Assembly (NCBI GenBank): GCA_965247475.1 | Contig: OZ252016.1 | Span: 2,480,001 to 2,544,000 of the forward strand | Length of the DNA stretch: 64,000 nucleotides | Direction of reading: 5' to 3' | Source of the DNA: G965247475 sp965247475 | Lineage (GTDB): Bacteria; Chloroflexota; UBA11872 | Part shown: positions 1-7,618 of the stretch, in pieces | Layout: each line of letters begins with the position of its first letter | Position numbering within the stretch: position 1 is the stretch's first letter | Notes under the pieces: model-generated | Told to the model about the DNA's origin: nothing | The model's database searches: none | Seen by the model: only the letters and a program-made list of their open reading frames with translations | Position numbers and translations under genes: made by a program

Positions 1-1
1 G

Positions 2-571
2 GGCATGGTAATGAAGCCAGAGCCGATCGTGGCGGCGGTCGAGGCGCTCCGCGGCGACTCGGGCTGGGCGGTCTTGCTGACGCCGCAGGGCGCGCGCCTG
101 GACGAGGCGGCGGCGCGCGCGCTCGCGGCCCGCGACCATCTGCTCCTGGTGAGTGGTCGCTACGAGGGCGTGGACGAGCGGGTTTCGGAGATGGTGATCG
201 ACCAGGAAGTGTCCATCGGAGACTACGTGCTCAGCGGCGGCGAGATTCCGGCGATGGTGGTGATCGACGCCGTGGCCCGGCTGGCGCCCGGTGTTGTCGG
301 GCATCCGGACTCGGTGGCGGCGGACTCGCACACGGCGGGCCTGCTGGCTACACCGCAATACACGCGGCCGGATGAGTTTCGCGGATCGCGCGTCCCGGAG
401 ATCTTGCTGAGCGGCCACCACGAGCACGTGCGCCGTTGGCGGCGCGCGCAGGCGCTGCGCCGGACGCTTGATCGCCGCCCGGACCTGCTCGGAGAGGAGC
501 AGCTGGCGGCGGCCGATCGGGAGCTGCTTGACCAATTCGGGCTTGGGCCTGAGCGCGCCGATGCCTTGTAA
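2..571 (+). CDS. trmD: tRNA (guanine-N1)-methyltransferase, C-terminal part (5' end outside window)
   Basis: Last ~189 residues of the SPOUT-class enzyme that methylates N1 of G37 in tRNAs to prevent +1 frameshifting. The frame is open to the left edge, so roughly the first 60 residues of a normal ~240-residue protein lie outside the window. Visible family signatures in order: GMVMKPEP at the edge, GRYEGVDERV and SIGDYVLSGGE from the knotted SAM pocket, then GLLATPQYTRP and LLSGHHEHVRRWR leading into the C-terminal tRNA-binding domain. The stop is TAA at 569-571. In many bacteria rplS follows trmD; here a chaperonin gene follows after 97 bp. The assignment is secure. Confidence 0.95.
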   Translation, partial: GMVMKPEPIVAAVEALRGDSGWAVLLTPQGARLDEAAARALAARDHLLLVSGRYEGVDERVSEMVIDQEVSIGDYVLSGGEIPAMVVIDAVARLAPGVVGHPDSVAADSHTAGLLATPQYTRPDEFRGSRVPEILLSGHHEHVRRWRRAQALRRTLDRRPDLLGEEQLAAADRELLDQFGLGPERADAL

Positions 572-668
572 AGCGGCCCACCGGTTCGCAGAATGGAACG
601 GCGAACCCGGCCGCAGCGCTTTCGCGCGGCCTCCCCTGCTTGACTCTGACAAGGAATAAGGACGCCCC

Positions 669-2342
669 GTGCCTGACGACAACGCTCGCATGCTCCCCGA
701 CAAGGGGGTGGTATCGGACCTGGACGCCCGGATCGCGCTCAAGGAAGGCGTGGATACGGTCGCCAACGCGGTCAAGGCCACCATGGGACCCAAGGGCCGG
801 AACGTGGTCTACAAGCCGCGGCTCGGATCGCCCAGAGTCACGAACGACGGCGTGACGGTGGCGCGCGATATCAAGATCGAGAACACGTTCCTGCACACGG
901 GCGCCGCGATCGTGTACGAGGCCTGCATGATGACCAACAACGTGGCGGGCGACGGCACCACGACGGCGGCGGTGCTGACCCAGGCGATGAACGATCTAGC
1001 GTTCAGAGCGATCGTCGGCGGCGCGAATCCGATGATCGTGCGGCGCGGGATGGTGCCCGCGCTGGCGGCCGCCGAGGCGGCGCTGCAGGCTCAGGCCGTC
1101 ACCGTGGGGACGCGGCAGGACATCGCGTGGATCGCGGGGCTCTCGGCCAACGACCGCGAGGTCGGCGAGCTGATTGGAGAGGTCTTCGAGCGACAGGGTC
1201 CGGAGGGTGCGGTCACCGTGACCGATGGTCAGAGCCTCGAAGTGGAGGTGCGCTACGTGGACGGCGCCCGCATCGAGACGAGTTTGCTCTCGCCGCACTT
1301 CGCGAATGACGAGACGGGCAATGAGGCGGAGTTCGAAGACTGCGATGTGCTGCTCACCGACCGGAAGGTGACCAGGCTGCGGGAGTTCTTGCCGTTTCTC
1401 GAGCGCTACGTCGAGAGCGGCCGCAAGCGGCTGTTCTTTCTGGGCAGGGAGATCGGGGGCGATGTGCTCTCGGCGATCATCGCCAACCACCAGCGCGGCA
1501 TCTTGTCGGCCATCTGCCTGAAGAGCCCAACGCCGCTACAGCACCGGTTGCGCTGGCTCGCCGAGGACCTGGCGATTGCGACCGGGGCCACGCTGGTCGG
1601 CGCGGAGACGGGCGACGCGTGGCGCGACGTGCCGCTGGACGTTCTCGGGCGCGCGGATCGAGTGCGGTCCAACCGCCTGGAGACGTTCCTTGTGGGCGGT
1701 CACGGCGATCCGGACGCGATCGGGGAGCGGATCGAGCACATCTGGCTGGCGCACGGGCGCGCCAAGAACAACTACGACCGAGAGAAGCTGCAAGAGCGGG
1801 CAAACAGCATGTCGGGATCGTTCGCCGAGATCATCGTGGGCGCCGCCACTGAGGTGGAGCGGTTCGAGCTCCGGCACCGGATCGAGGACGCGATCTCGGC
1901 TTCTCGGGCGGGCCTCGAAGAGGGTGTGGTGTCCGGCGGCGGCACGGCGCTGGCGCGCGCTTCGCTCGACGTGAATATCCCGGACGACGCTCCCGAGGAC
2001 GAGAAGGTCGGCTGGCGAGTGGTGCGGGACGCGCTGCGCATGCCCGCCGAGGTGATCGCGGCGAACGCGGGCCATGAAGGCGACGTGATCGTCGATGAGA
2101 TCCTGCACCGCGACGGCGGGGTCGGGTTCAACGCGGCAACCGGCGAGTTCGAGGATCTGCTCGACGCGGGGGTCTTTGATCCGATAAAGGTGACCCGGTC
2201 GGCGCTGCGAAACGCCGGCAGCGCGGCCATGATGCTGGTGACGTCAGAGGCGATCATCGGGGACCTGCCGTCATTCTGGCGCTGGGAGTCCCACTACCGG
2301 CCGCGGCTGTACCGAAAACACGGGTTCATCATCGATAACTGA
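669..2342 (+). CDS. divergent GroEL/Cpn60 chaperonin without GGM tail
   Basis: A 557-residue group I chaperonin homologue that would form an ATP-driven folding chamber. Equatorial-domain motifs are present: TMGPKGRNVV near residue 40, the ATP-binding GDGTTTAAVL near 95, the catalytic Asp in RIEDAISASR, and GVVSGGGTAL near 425. The apical domain is divergent: the usual KAPGFGDRRK stretch reads KSPTPLQHRL, and GYLSPYF reads SLLSPHF. The end carries SFWRWESHYRPRLYRKHG in place of the usual flexible Gly-Met repeat. No groES lies next to it. The start is GTG at 669 behind an AAGGAATAAGGA Shine-Dalgarno region. I infer a specialised paralogue, not the housekeeping GroEL; the fold is clear but the clients are unknown. 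Confidence 0.85.
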   Translation: MPDDNARMLPDKGVVSDLDARIALKEGVDTVANAVKATMGPKGRNVVYKPRLGSPRVTNDGVTVARDIKIENTFLHTGAAIVYEACMMTNNVAGDGTTTAAVLTQAMNDLAFRAIVGGANPMIVRRGMVPALAAAEAALQAQAVTVGTRQDIAWIAGLSANDREVGELIGEVFERQGPEGAVTVTDGQSLEVEVRYVDGARIETSLLSPHFANDETGNEAEFEDCDVLLTDRKVTRLREFLPFLERYVESGRKRLFFLGREIGGDVLSAIIANHQRGILSAICLKSPTPLQHRLRWLAEDLAIATGATLVGAETGDAWRDVPLDVLGRADRVRSNRLETFLVGGHGDPDAIGERIEHIWLAHGRAKNNYDREKLQERANSMSGSFAEIIVGAATEVERFELRHRIEDAISASRAGLEEGVVSGGGTALARASLDVNIPDDAPEDEKVGWRVVRDALRMPAEVIAANAGHEGDVIVDEILHRDGGVGFNAATGEFEDLLDAGVFDPIKVTRSALRNAGSAAMMLVTSEAIIGDLPSFWRWESHYRPRLYRKHGFIIDN

Positions 2343-2371
2343 CGCTCCCCGCCTACGGGGCAGCGGAGGCG

Positions 2372-3226
2372 CTAGTCGAATCGAACGCGGTCGATCAGGC
2401 CGCGCTTCATCTTGAATCCGTGTTGCTCGGTGGGGAATTCGCCCGCCTGCACGCTTCGCGCGTATTCGCCGAGCGCGTGCTCGATCTGTTCGGCAACGGA
2501 CGCGAAGACGCGGGCGTGCCGCGGCAGGTCTTCGTCGGAGAACCCAAGCAAGTCGTAGATGACCTGGATCTGTCCATCGCAGCCCGGACCCGCGCCGATG
2601 CCGATGGTCGGGACCGGGATGGATGCGGTGATCTGCTCGGCGAGCCGGGCGGGAATGGACTCGAGAACCACGGAGAACGCACCTGCGTCCGCCTGGGCGC
2701 GAGCGCCGTCGGCCACGTGCTGGGCCGTGGCGAGAGTCGTGCCCTGCGCGCGATAGCCGCCCAGCGCGTGGATGGATTGAGGGATGAGGCCGACATGGCC
2801 CACCACGGGGATTCCGCGCGCCACCAGCCCGGCGGTGATGTGGGCGACTTCGGCGCCGCCCTCTAGTTTCACAGCCGCCGCCCCGCCCGCCTGCACGAGG
2901 GCGCCAGCGTTGCGGAGCGCGTCATCGACGGTGGCGTAGGTCATGAACGGCAGGTCCGCAATCACCAGCGGACGGGTCACCGCGCGGGTGACGGCGGCGG
3001 TGTGGTGGACCGCGTCGGCGACAGTGACGCGCACCTGGCTGTCGTACCCGAGCACGTTGGTTCCGAGGCTGTCGCCGACCAGGATCGCGTCCACGCCCGC
3101 GCGCTCGGCGAGGCGCGCAAAGGGCGCGTCGTAGGCGGTGATGCAGACGAGCGGCGGCCCGGCGCCCTTGCGTTCACGAAACGCAGGGGCGGTCAGCGGT
3201 ACAGCGTCGGCACTCCCGTTGTGCAT
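2372..3226 (-). CDS. panB: 3-methyl-2-oxobutanoate hydroxymethyltransferase (ketopantoate synthesis)
   Basis: A 284-residue TIM-barrel enzyme that moves a hydroxymethyl group from methylene-tetrahydrofolate to alpha-ketoisovalerate, the first committed step to pantothenate and CoA. Signatures include DAILVGDSLGTNVLGY (Mg-binding Asp), VKLEGG, GHVGLIPQS and IGIGAGPGCDGQIQV, with the catalytic Glu in SVVLESIP. The length is normal for the family (260-285). It runs convergent to the chaperonin, with 29 bp between the two stop codons. No panC or panD partner is visible in the window. The start is ATG at 3226, ten codons before the conserved core. Confidence 0.96.
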   Translation of the reverse strand: MHNGSADAVPLTAPAFRERKGAGPPLVCITAYDAPFARLAERAGVDAILVGDSLGTNVLGYDSQVRVTVADAVHHTAAVTRAVTRPLVIADLPFMTYATVDDALRNAGALVQAGGAAAVKLEGGAEVAHITAGLVARGIPVVGHVGLIPQSIHALGGYRAQGTTLATAQHVADGARAQADAGAFSVVLESIPARLAEQITASIPVPTIGIGAGPGCDGQIQVIYDLLGFSDEDLPRHARVFASVAEQIEHALGEYARSVQAGEFPTEQHGFKMKRGLIDRVRFD

Positions 3227-3311
3227 GACGGCGATGGTAACGCGAGGCGCCGCGACGACGGACTCACACCGGACGCGACGGCACCCGCGAGTGTGCCGCC
3301 GGAACCGGCCG

Positions 3312-3722
3312 CTAGTACGTGTAGTACTCCTTGCGCGACCAGTTCACCGGGGCGAATCGCTCGCTGGCCGGCAGACTCTCCGTGACGCCGGGCTCAAGAT
3401 CGGACTCGTCGTAGAGACCTCTGATTTGATTGGTCGTGAGGTCGAACTCACGCGTCATCTCTTCGAAGAAAATCTCGATGGCCTTGTATCGGTAGTACCA
3501 CTCGATCGGGTCGTTGAACTCGTCGCATCGCTCCGCGAAGTAGAGCACCACGTCGCGAACGGTGACATCGGTCGGACCCGTTCGGTTCGGCAAGCTTTCG
3601 CCGAACTCACGGATCCAGCGGACGTGCTGCCGGGCGTCGGAGCGGGCCATCCGGCGGCGCCGGCTCAGCCGATTGCCATACCACTCCAGCGACGAATGAA
3701 AGCTTGTGCACTCGACCGGCAT
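3312..3722 (-). CDS. hypothetical protein, 136 aa, behind an attenuator-like leader
   Basis: I do not recognise a family. The start is ATG at 3722, chosen for its strong Shine-Dalgarno sequence (GGGGGGAGG, 7 nt upstream); the open frame continues further upstream only because it reads through the leader. The protein is charged and aromatic-rich (RWIREFGESLPNR, EWYYRYKAIEIFFEEM, ending NWSRKEYYTY), with no signal peptide or membrane segment, and looks like a small soluble helical protein. It stands alone: panB downstream on the same strand begins 85 bp beyond its stop. Upstream lie a sigma-70-like promoter, a possible 9-codon leader ORF, an intrinsic terminator and a second hairpin, so its expression is probably conditional. 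Confidence 0.6.
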   Translation of the reverse strand: MPVECTSFHSSLEWYGNRLSRRRRMARSDARQHVRWIREFGESLPNRTGPTDVTVRDVVLYFAERCDEFNDPIEWYYRYKAIEIFFEEMTREFDLTTNQIRGLYDESDLEPGVTESLPASERFAPVNWSRKEYYTY

Positions 3723-3737
3723 CCGCGGCCTCCCCCC

Positions 3738-3755
3738 AAGCGCCTTACGGCGCTT
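3738..3755 (-). promoter_or_regulatory. hairpin immediately upstream of the Shine-Dalgarno of the 136-aa protein gene
   Basis: A perfect 7-bp stem (AAGCGCC/GGCGCTT) with a 4-nt loop, lying between the terminator and the Shine-Dalgarno of the 3722 start. It may shape access to the ribosome-binding site or protect a processed 5' end. Only the symmetry is seen; a role is inferred. Confidence 0.4.
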
Positions 3756-3788
3756 ACTAACCGCCCAGCCCAATTCGGGATCCCCGAC

Positions 3789-3816
3789 AAAAAAGCCCGC
3801 TCCATGAGAAGCGGGC
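3789..3816 (-). terminator. intrinsic terminator in the leader of the 136-aa protein gene
   Basis: On the minus strand a 7-bp stem GCCCGCT/AGCGGGC with an 8-nt loop is followed directly by six T residues. It lies about 95 nt downstream of a good promoter and 66 nt before the start codon of the only downstream gene, so it would stop most transcripts before the gene unless relieved. That is the position expected of an attenuator, not of a gene-end terminator. Confidence 0.75.
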
Positions 3817-3826
3817 GGGTCCGGGT

Positions 3827-3856
3827 TTATCCGCGACGCAGGCGCACGTGCGCCAC
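3827..3856 (-). promoter_or_regulatory. possible 9-codon leader peptide ORF (attenuation)
   Basis: GTG at 3856 is preceded by AAAGGA 7 nt upstream and reads V-A-H-V-R-L-R-R-G before TAA at 3829-3827. The stop lies 10 nt before the 5' arm of the terminator at 3816. Three of nine codons are Arg. A perfect 14-bp palindrome (GGCGCACGTGCGCC, 3841-3854) inside the ORF could compete with terminator folding. Ribosome-mediated attenuation is inferred from this geometry; no known leader family is recognised. Confidence 0.35.
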
Positions 3857-3915
3857 GAATCAATCCTTTCCAGGCTGAAAATGCAGCAACGTCTCGTGCA
3901 ACGGTGCCTACAAAT

Positions 3916-3943
3916 ACTGTATGGCACCTCACATATTTGTCAA
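3916..3943 (-). promoter_or_regulatory. sigma-70-type promoter for the attenuated 136-aa gene
   Basis: On the minus strand TTGACA (3943-3938), a 16-nt spacer and TACAGT (3921-3916). The region is AT-rich in a GC-rich genome. The predicted transcript starts near 3909 and runs into the leader ORF, terminator and gene at 3722. Confidence 0.6.
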
Positions 3944-4162
3944 ACGTCCTTCTGGTCGCGTGTCCGCGGCGATGCCACAGAGACGTTGTACGGAGCACGA
4001 TGATGAAGCTACATAATGTTTGCATGCTGTACGGCCCGAGCCGCTCGGCCGGAGCCGTACAGGTGAAACCTCGATACTTGTCATAAGCGTATGTCGCGAC
4101 GTGCAGGGCGTGCGACGCGGTCGCCGGCAGCCGTGCGGCTGCCTGGTACGCTGCCGCCGGCC

Positions 4163-5506
4163 ATGCGGTGCTGGATCGACGATCCCCGTAACCTGCGCGG
4201 GCGCCGCGCCGTGGTGATGGGACTCGGCGTGCAAGCGGGCGGGCTCGGCGTGGCGGAGTTCCTGCGCGACTGCGACGCCGAGTTGGTCGTGACCGACCTG
4301 CGCGATGCGGAGGCGCTCGCGCCGAGCATCGCGCGGCTGGGCCACGACGGCGTTCGCTACGTGCTCGGCGGCCACGACCCGCGTGACTTCGAGCGGGCCG
4401 AGCTCGTCGTCCGCAACCCGGCGGTTCCGCTCGGTTCCCCGCTGCTACGCGCGGCGGAGGCGTCCGGCGCGCATATCGAGATGGAGATGACGCTCTTTCT
4501 GCGTTGGTGCGCCGCGGGGATGGTGGTGGGGATCACCGGAACGCGGGGCAAGACGACCACGGCGACGGCGCTGCACGCCATGCTCGTGCGCGCGGGTCGT
4601 CCGGCGGCGCTGGCCGGGAACCTCGGGATCTCCGCGCTCGCGCAGCTCCCCACGATCGGGCCGGAGCACGCGGTGGTGCTGGAACTCTCGAGCTGGCAGG
4701 TCGAGGGCCTCGGTCTGACCGGTCTGCGCACCGACGGCGCCATCATCACGAATCTGATGCCCGATCACCTCGATCGCTACGCATCGCTCGAGGCCTACGC
4801 GGCGGCCAAGGCGTCGCTGGTGGCGAACCAGCGATCGGACGACTGGTCGGTGCTGCCGAGCGACGACATCTGGGGCGAATGGTTCACGGAGCGGGCGGGT
4901 GGTCGTGTGACTCGATATGACAGGTCGTCGTCGCCGCCTGGATGGGCGCACGCGCGCCTGCGGGGCGACCACGACCGCGCGAATCTCACAGCCGCGGCGG
5001 CGGCGGCGGCGGAGCTGGGGGTGGACACGGACACGGTCGCGCGCGCGGTGGCCCAGTTCCCCGGGGCTCCAGCGCGCCAGGAATACGTGGGATCGGTGAA
5101 CGGCGTTCGCATATACAACGACACCACCGCCACGATCCCGCAGGCCACGCTGGCGGCCCTCGACACGATCCCGGGGCCGTGGGTGGTCGTGGCGGGAGGG
5201 TCGGACAAGCGGGTGGACTTCGATGCGCTGGCCGAGCGGCTGCGTGTCGAACCTCGGCTGCGGGCCCTGATCCTGCTGCCGGGCGCCGGGACGGACCGCC
5301 TGCGAGAGCGACTGGGACCGGCCGATGCGATCGAGGCCGCGAGCATGGCGAGCGCGGTGGACCTTGCGTTGGAAGCGGCGCAGCCCGACGACGCGGTCGT
5401 GCTCTCGCCCGCGTGCGCGTCGTTCGGCCTGTTCACGAACGAGTTCGATCGCGGTGAGCAGTTCGTGGCGGCGGTACGACGCCACGGCCCGCTCGCTCAC
5501 GGATAG
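4163..5506 (+). CDS. murD: UDP-N-acetylmuramoyl-L-alanine--D-glutamate ligase
   Basis: ATP-dependent Mur ligase that adds D-glutamate to UDP-MurNAc-L-Ala in peptidoglycan synthesis. An N-terminal Rossmann-like domain (VVMGLGVQAGGLG) is followed by the central ATPase domain with P-loop GITGTRGKTTT (about residues 123-133 from this start), ELSSWQVEG, and LMPDHLDRY. The C-terminal domain has NDTTATIPQATL, GGSDKRVDF and SPACASFGLFTNEFDRGEQF, which separate MurD from its sister ligases. A start at 4091 would add 24 low-complexity residues; 4163 puts the N-terminus where MurD normally begins, just behind a possible TGGTACGCT extended -10 (leaderless transcript). The gene stands alone, away from any division and cell-wall cluster. 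It argues that the organism makes peptidoglycan. Confidence 0.93.
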   Translation: MRCWIDDPRNLRGRRAVVMGLGVQAGGLGVAEFLRDCDAELVVTDLRDAEALAPSIARLGHDGVRYVLGGHDPRDFERAELVVRNPAVPLGSPLLRAAEASGAHIEMEMTLFLRWCAAGMVVGITGTRGKTTTATALHAMLVRAGRPAALAGNLGISALAQLPTIGPEHAVVLELSSWQVEGLGLTGLRTDGAIITNLMPDHLDRYASLEAYAAAKASLVANQRSDDWSVLPSDDIWGEWFTERAGGRVTRYDRSSSPPGWAHARLRGDHDRANLTAAAAAAAELGVDTDTVARAVAQFPGAPARQEYVGSVNGVRIYNDTTATIPQATLAALDTIPGPWVVVAGGSDKRVDFDALAERLRVEPRLRALILLPGAGTDRLRERLGPADAIEAASMASAVDLALEAAQPDDAVVLSPACASFGLFTNEFDRGEQFVAAVRRHGPLAHG

Positions 5507-5809
5507 GCGCCCGGGCGGTCGGCGCTGATGTCGGTCGTCAGCTCGGCGAATGGGCGGCCGTAGTGTGGGTAGTGGGCCACGTTGATCCAGGCTGGGGCAC
5601 CCAGTGACTGGTGGTTCATGGTCCGGCCAGGCGCCTGTCAACGAACTCCGAACGGTCGACCCCCGGACCCCGGCGTCCGCCGGGGTGACGGAGGGGCGCT
5701 GACGGGAGGGGCCGACTACCGAAATGTAGGCGGCCGCCGGAACCGACCGCATAATGCGGTGCCGCTTGGTTCCTGCCAGCGGCCCAATACAACGCTCTGG
5801 GGGGCGCTC
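5507..5809. other. non-coding gap with a GC-rich perfect hairpin
   Basis: Between murD and the phosphoesterase. The upstream frame is open here, but its translation is low-complexity and unlike the downstream family. A perfect 8-bp stem (ACCCCGGC/GCCGGGGT, 4-nt loop) occupies 5667-5686, and a smaller GCATAATGC hairpin lies near 5752. The first has the look of a dispersed REP-like intergenic element. I see nothing else. Confidence 0.5.
5667..5686. repeat. REP-like GC palindrome
   Basis: Perfect inverted repeat with 8-nt arms and loop GTCC, flanked by CCCCCGG and GACGGAGG. Its shape is typical of repeated intergenic palindromes, but no second close copy is in this window, so its repetitive nature is inferred. 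Confidence 0.35.
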
Positions 5810-6547
5810 CTGCGAATCTTGATCGTGGCGGACGTCCACGCCAATCTCGCCGCGCTGGAAGCCGTGCTGGCGGATGCCCGCCGGGTGGACGAGGTGTGGT
5901 CGCTGGGCGATCTGGTCGGATACGGACCGGACCCGAACGAAGTGGTGGATCGGCTGCGCGGCCTGCCGTTGCGTTCGCTGGCGGGCAACCATGATTGGGG
6001 ATCGATCGGCAAGGCCGAGCTGACACAGTTCAACGAGGATGCGCGGTCGGCGTGTGCGTGGACCGCCTCGGTGTTGCGCGAGGACCTGCGGGAGTATCTC
6101 GCGGAGCTGGCGGCGGCGGAGGCCTTCGGCTCCGTGTACGCGGCGCACGGGAGTCCGCGCGATCCGATCTGGGAGTACATCACCAACATCCAGATCGCAC
6201 AGGCGAACTTCGGCTACTTCTCGACCAACGCTTGCCTGGTGGGGCACACGCACGTGCCGGTGGTGTTCCGCTGGCGGGCCGGGGTGACCGGCGCCGACGC
6301 GTTCGTGACCGAAGTTCCATCGCCGGGCACGGCGATCAATGTTGACGGCGACCGCCTGATCTTCAATCCGGGCAGCGTTGGGCAGCCGCGTGACGGCGAT
6401 CCGCGCGCCGCGTACGCGATCTTGGAGTCCGCCACGCAGGTCTTCACGTTTCGGCGCGTGGCGTACGACATCGGCGCGACGCAGGCCAAGATGCGCGAGG
6501 TGGGGCTGCCGGAGCGGCTGGCGCCGCGTCTGGAATACGGGTGGTAG
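5810..6547 (+). CDS. calcineurin-like metallophosphoesterase, probable CTG start
   Basis: A 245-residue two-metal phosphoesterase of the YfcE/MJ0936-like group. Metal-ligand motifs in order: DVHAN near the N-terminus, GDLVGYG, GNHDW, AAHGSP and GHTHVP, then the conserved FNPGSVGQPRDGDPR. The family normally begins MRILIVSDIHAN; the equivalent codon here is CTG at 5810, preceded by a GGGGGG Shine-Dalgarno about 6 nt upstream. The nearest in-frame ATG (5618) would add 64 residues encoded by an intergenic palindrome, and TTG at 5819 would cut the first strand. The substrate is unknown. A second, dissimilar member of this superfamily lies at 38136. Confidence 0.85.
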   Translation: MRILIVADVHANLAALEAVLADARRVDEVWSLGDLVGYGPDPNEVVDRLRGLPLRSLAGNHDWGSIGKAELTQFNEDARSACAWTASVLREDLREYLAELAAAEAFGSVYAAHGSPRDPIWEYITNIQIAQANFGYFSTNACLVGHTHVPVVFRWRAGVTGADAFVTEVPSPGTAINVDGDRLIFNPGSVGQPRDGDPRAAYAILESATQVFTFRRVAYDIGATQAKMREVGLPERLAPRLEYGW

Positions 6548-6574
6548 CGAGCAATCCGTCCGCAAGCGGACGCG

Positions 6575-6580
6575 TATACT
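6575..6580 (+). promoter_or_regulatory. candidate -10 box (TATACT) of a short leader RNA
   Basis: TATACT just after the phosphoesterase stop, preceded by a GTCCGC/GCGGAC hairpin. No good -35 is visible. If used, transcripts start near 6587 and meet the terminator at 6647-6672 before the SWIM gene. Confidence 0.3.
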
Positions 6581-6646
6581 CAAGTACGCCGTGAGTGGCG
6601 CGGAGGCACACCATTCTCAGTTCGACCTCGAAAGCCGACGATTGTG

Positions 6647-6672
6647 CGCTCGGGATGACCCGAGCGTTTTTT
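6647..6672 (+). terminator. strong intrinsic terminator upstream of the SWIM gene
   Basis: An 8-bp perfect stem CGCTCGGG/CCCGAGCG with an ATGA loop and six T residues. It may end the phosphoesterase transcript (99 nt after its stop) or attenuate a leader RNA begun near 6587. The SWIM gene begins 35 nt later. Confidence 0.85.
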
Positions 6673-6707
6673 GTTGGGCGGTGCGCTGAGCCGCCAAGGA
6701 GTCCACC

Positions 6708-6971
6708 GTGCAGTCGAGCCTGATCGGCAAAGTGCAGAAGGCGCATCAGTACGCGAGCGAGCCGCACCGGATTCGATTCGAGGGGCTGACGGTTCGCTTC
6801 ACGGGCGACAACAACGATCACGTGATCACGCTTGGCGAGGGCGAGTGGCACTGCGACTGCGAGTTTTTTGCGGTGTGGCGAACGTGCAGCCACACAATGG
6901 CGCTGGAGAAGCTGCTCGAGGGCATGGTGCCCAGCGCCGTGCCCCCGGCGGACACCAGGGCGAGCGCCTGA
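6708..6971 (+). CDS. small SWIM zinc-finger protein
   Basis: An 87-residue protein whose core reads WHCDCEFFAVWRTCSHTMALE, the CxC...CxH pattern of the SWIM zinc finger, a nucleic-acid or protein-binding fold. Nothing else is attached, so it is a stand-alone finger. The start is GTG at 6708, behind an AAGGAG Shine-Dalgarno at about 6697. It follows a strong terminator and precedes smpB by 133 bp. The conserved N-terminal part has HRIRFEGLTVRF. A nucleic-acid-binding role is inferred from the fold; no specific function is known to me. Confidence 0.75.
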   Translation: MQSSLIGKVQKAHQYASEPHRIRFEGLTVRFTGDNNDHVITLGEGEWHCDCEFFAVWRTCSHTMALEKLLEGMVPSAVPPADTRASA

Positions 6972-7104
6972 GCCAGACCCGCCGGGCGCTGCTCGGCGGA
7001 TCCACGTCGGTTCCGTTCTCACAGGGGACAATGGTTCAGCGACCTGTATCCAGGGGCGGGATGGGCGCCGCGCGCGCCGCCCCTGGGAAGATCGAGGGCC
7101 CCCC

Positions 7105-7608
7105 GTGTCGAAGAAACGGAGCGCGAAGCGCCGTCGGCGAGCCGAGGCGCAGGCGAACGAGGCGCCGCGCGACCGCACGATCGCGGTCAACCGGCGCGCG
7201 CGCCGCGACTTCGCTGTCTTGGACACGCTGGATGCCGGGCTCGTGCTCACCGGGCCGGAGGTCAAGAGCATCAGGAACGGCTCGGTCAGCCTGGCGGAGG
7301 GGTTCGTGGCGGTCGACGGCGGCGAGGCGTTTCTTCACGGTGTCCACATCGCGCGCTACAAGCCCGCGGCAGATGCGAACCACGACGCGACGCGCTCACG
7401 CAAGCTGCTCCTGCACCGGGATGAGATCGGCGCGCTGGAGGCGCACGTGCGTGACGGCGGTCGGACCGCCATCCCGCTGCGCCTGTATCTGGCGGGCGGC
7501 TGGGTGAAGCTGGAGGTGGGGCTGGTACGCGGGCGGCGTTCGTACGACAAGCGCGAGAGGATTCGAGCCCGCGAGGATGCGCGCGAAATCGCGCGGCATG
7601 TGGGATAG
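7105..7608 (+). CDS. smpB: SsrA-binding protein SmpB
   Basis: A 167-residue tmRNA-binding protein that delivers tmRNA to stalled ribosomes. The OB-fold core shows NRRARRDFAVLDTLDAGLVL, TGPEVKSIRNGSVSL, and the basic C-terminal tail with GLVRGRRSYDKRERIRARED, which mimics the codon-anticodon helix in the A site. The start is GTG at 7105; the longer open frame upstream overlaps the SWIM gene and is not SmpB-like. Its RNA partner ssrA begins 10 bp after the stop, a tight and functionally meaningful pairing. Confidence 0.96.
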   Translation: MSKKRSAKRRRRAEAQANEAPRDRTIAVNRRARRDFAVLDTLDAGLVLTGPEVKSIRNGSVSLAEGFVAVDGGEAFLHGVHIARYKPAADANHDATRSRKLLLHRDEIGALEAHVRDGGRTAIPLRLYLAGGWVKLEVGLVRGRRSYDKRERIRAREDAREIARHVG

Positions 7609-7618
7609 CATTGGGAGC

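Noticed and set aside
4445..6583. 712-codon open frame on the minus strand
   Set aside because: It lies opposite murD and the phosphoesterase; it is Arg-rich with no family resemblance. An antisense shadow of GC-rich codons.
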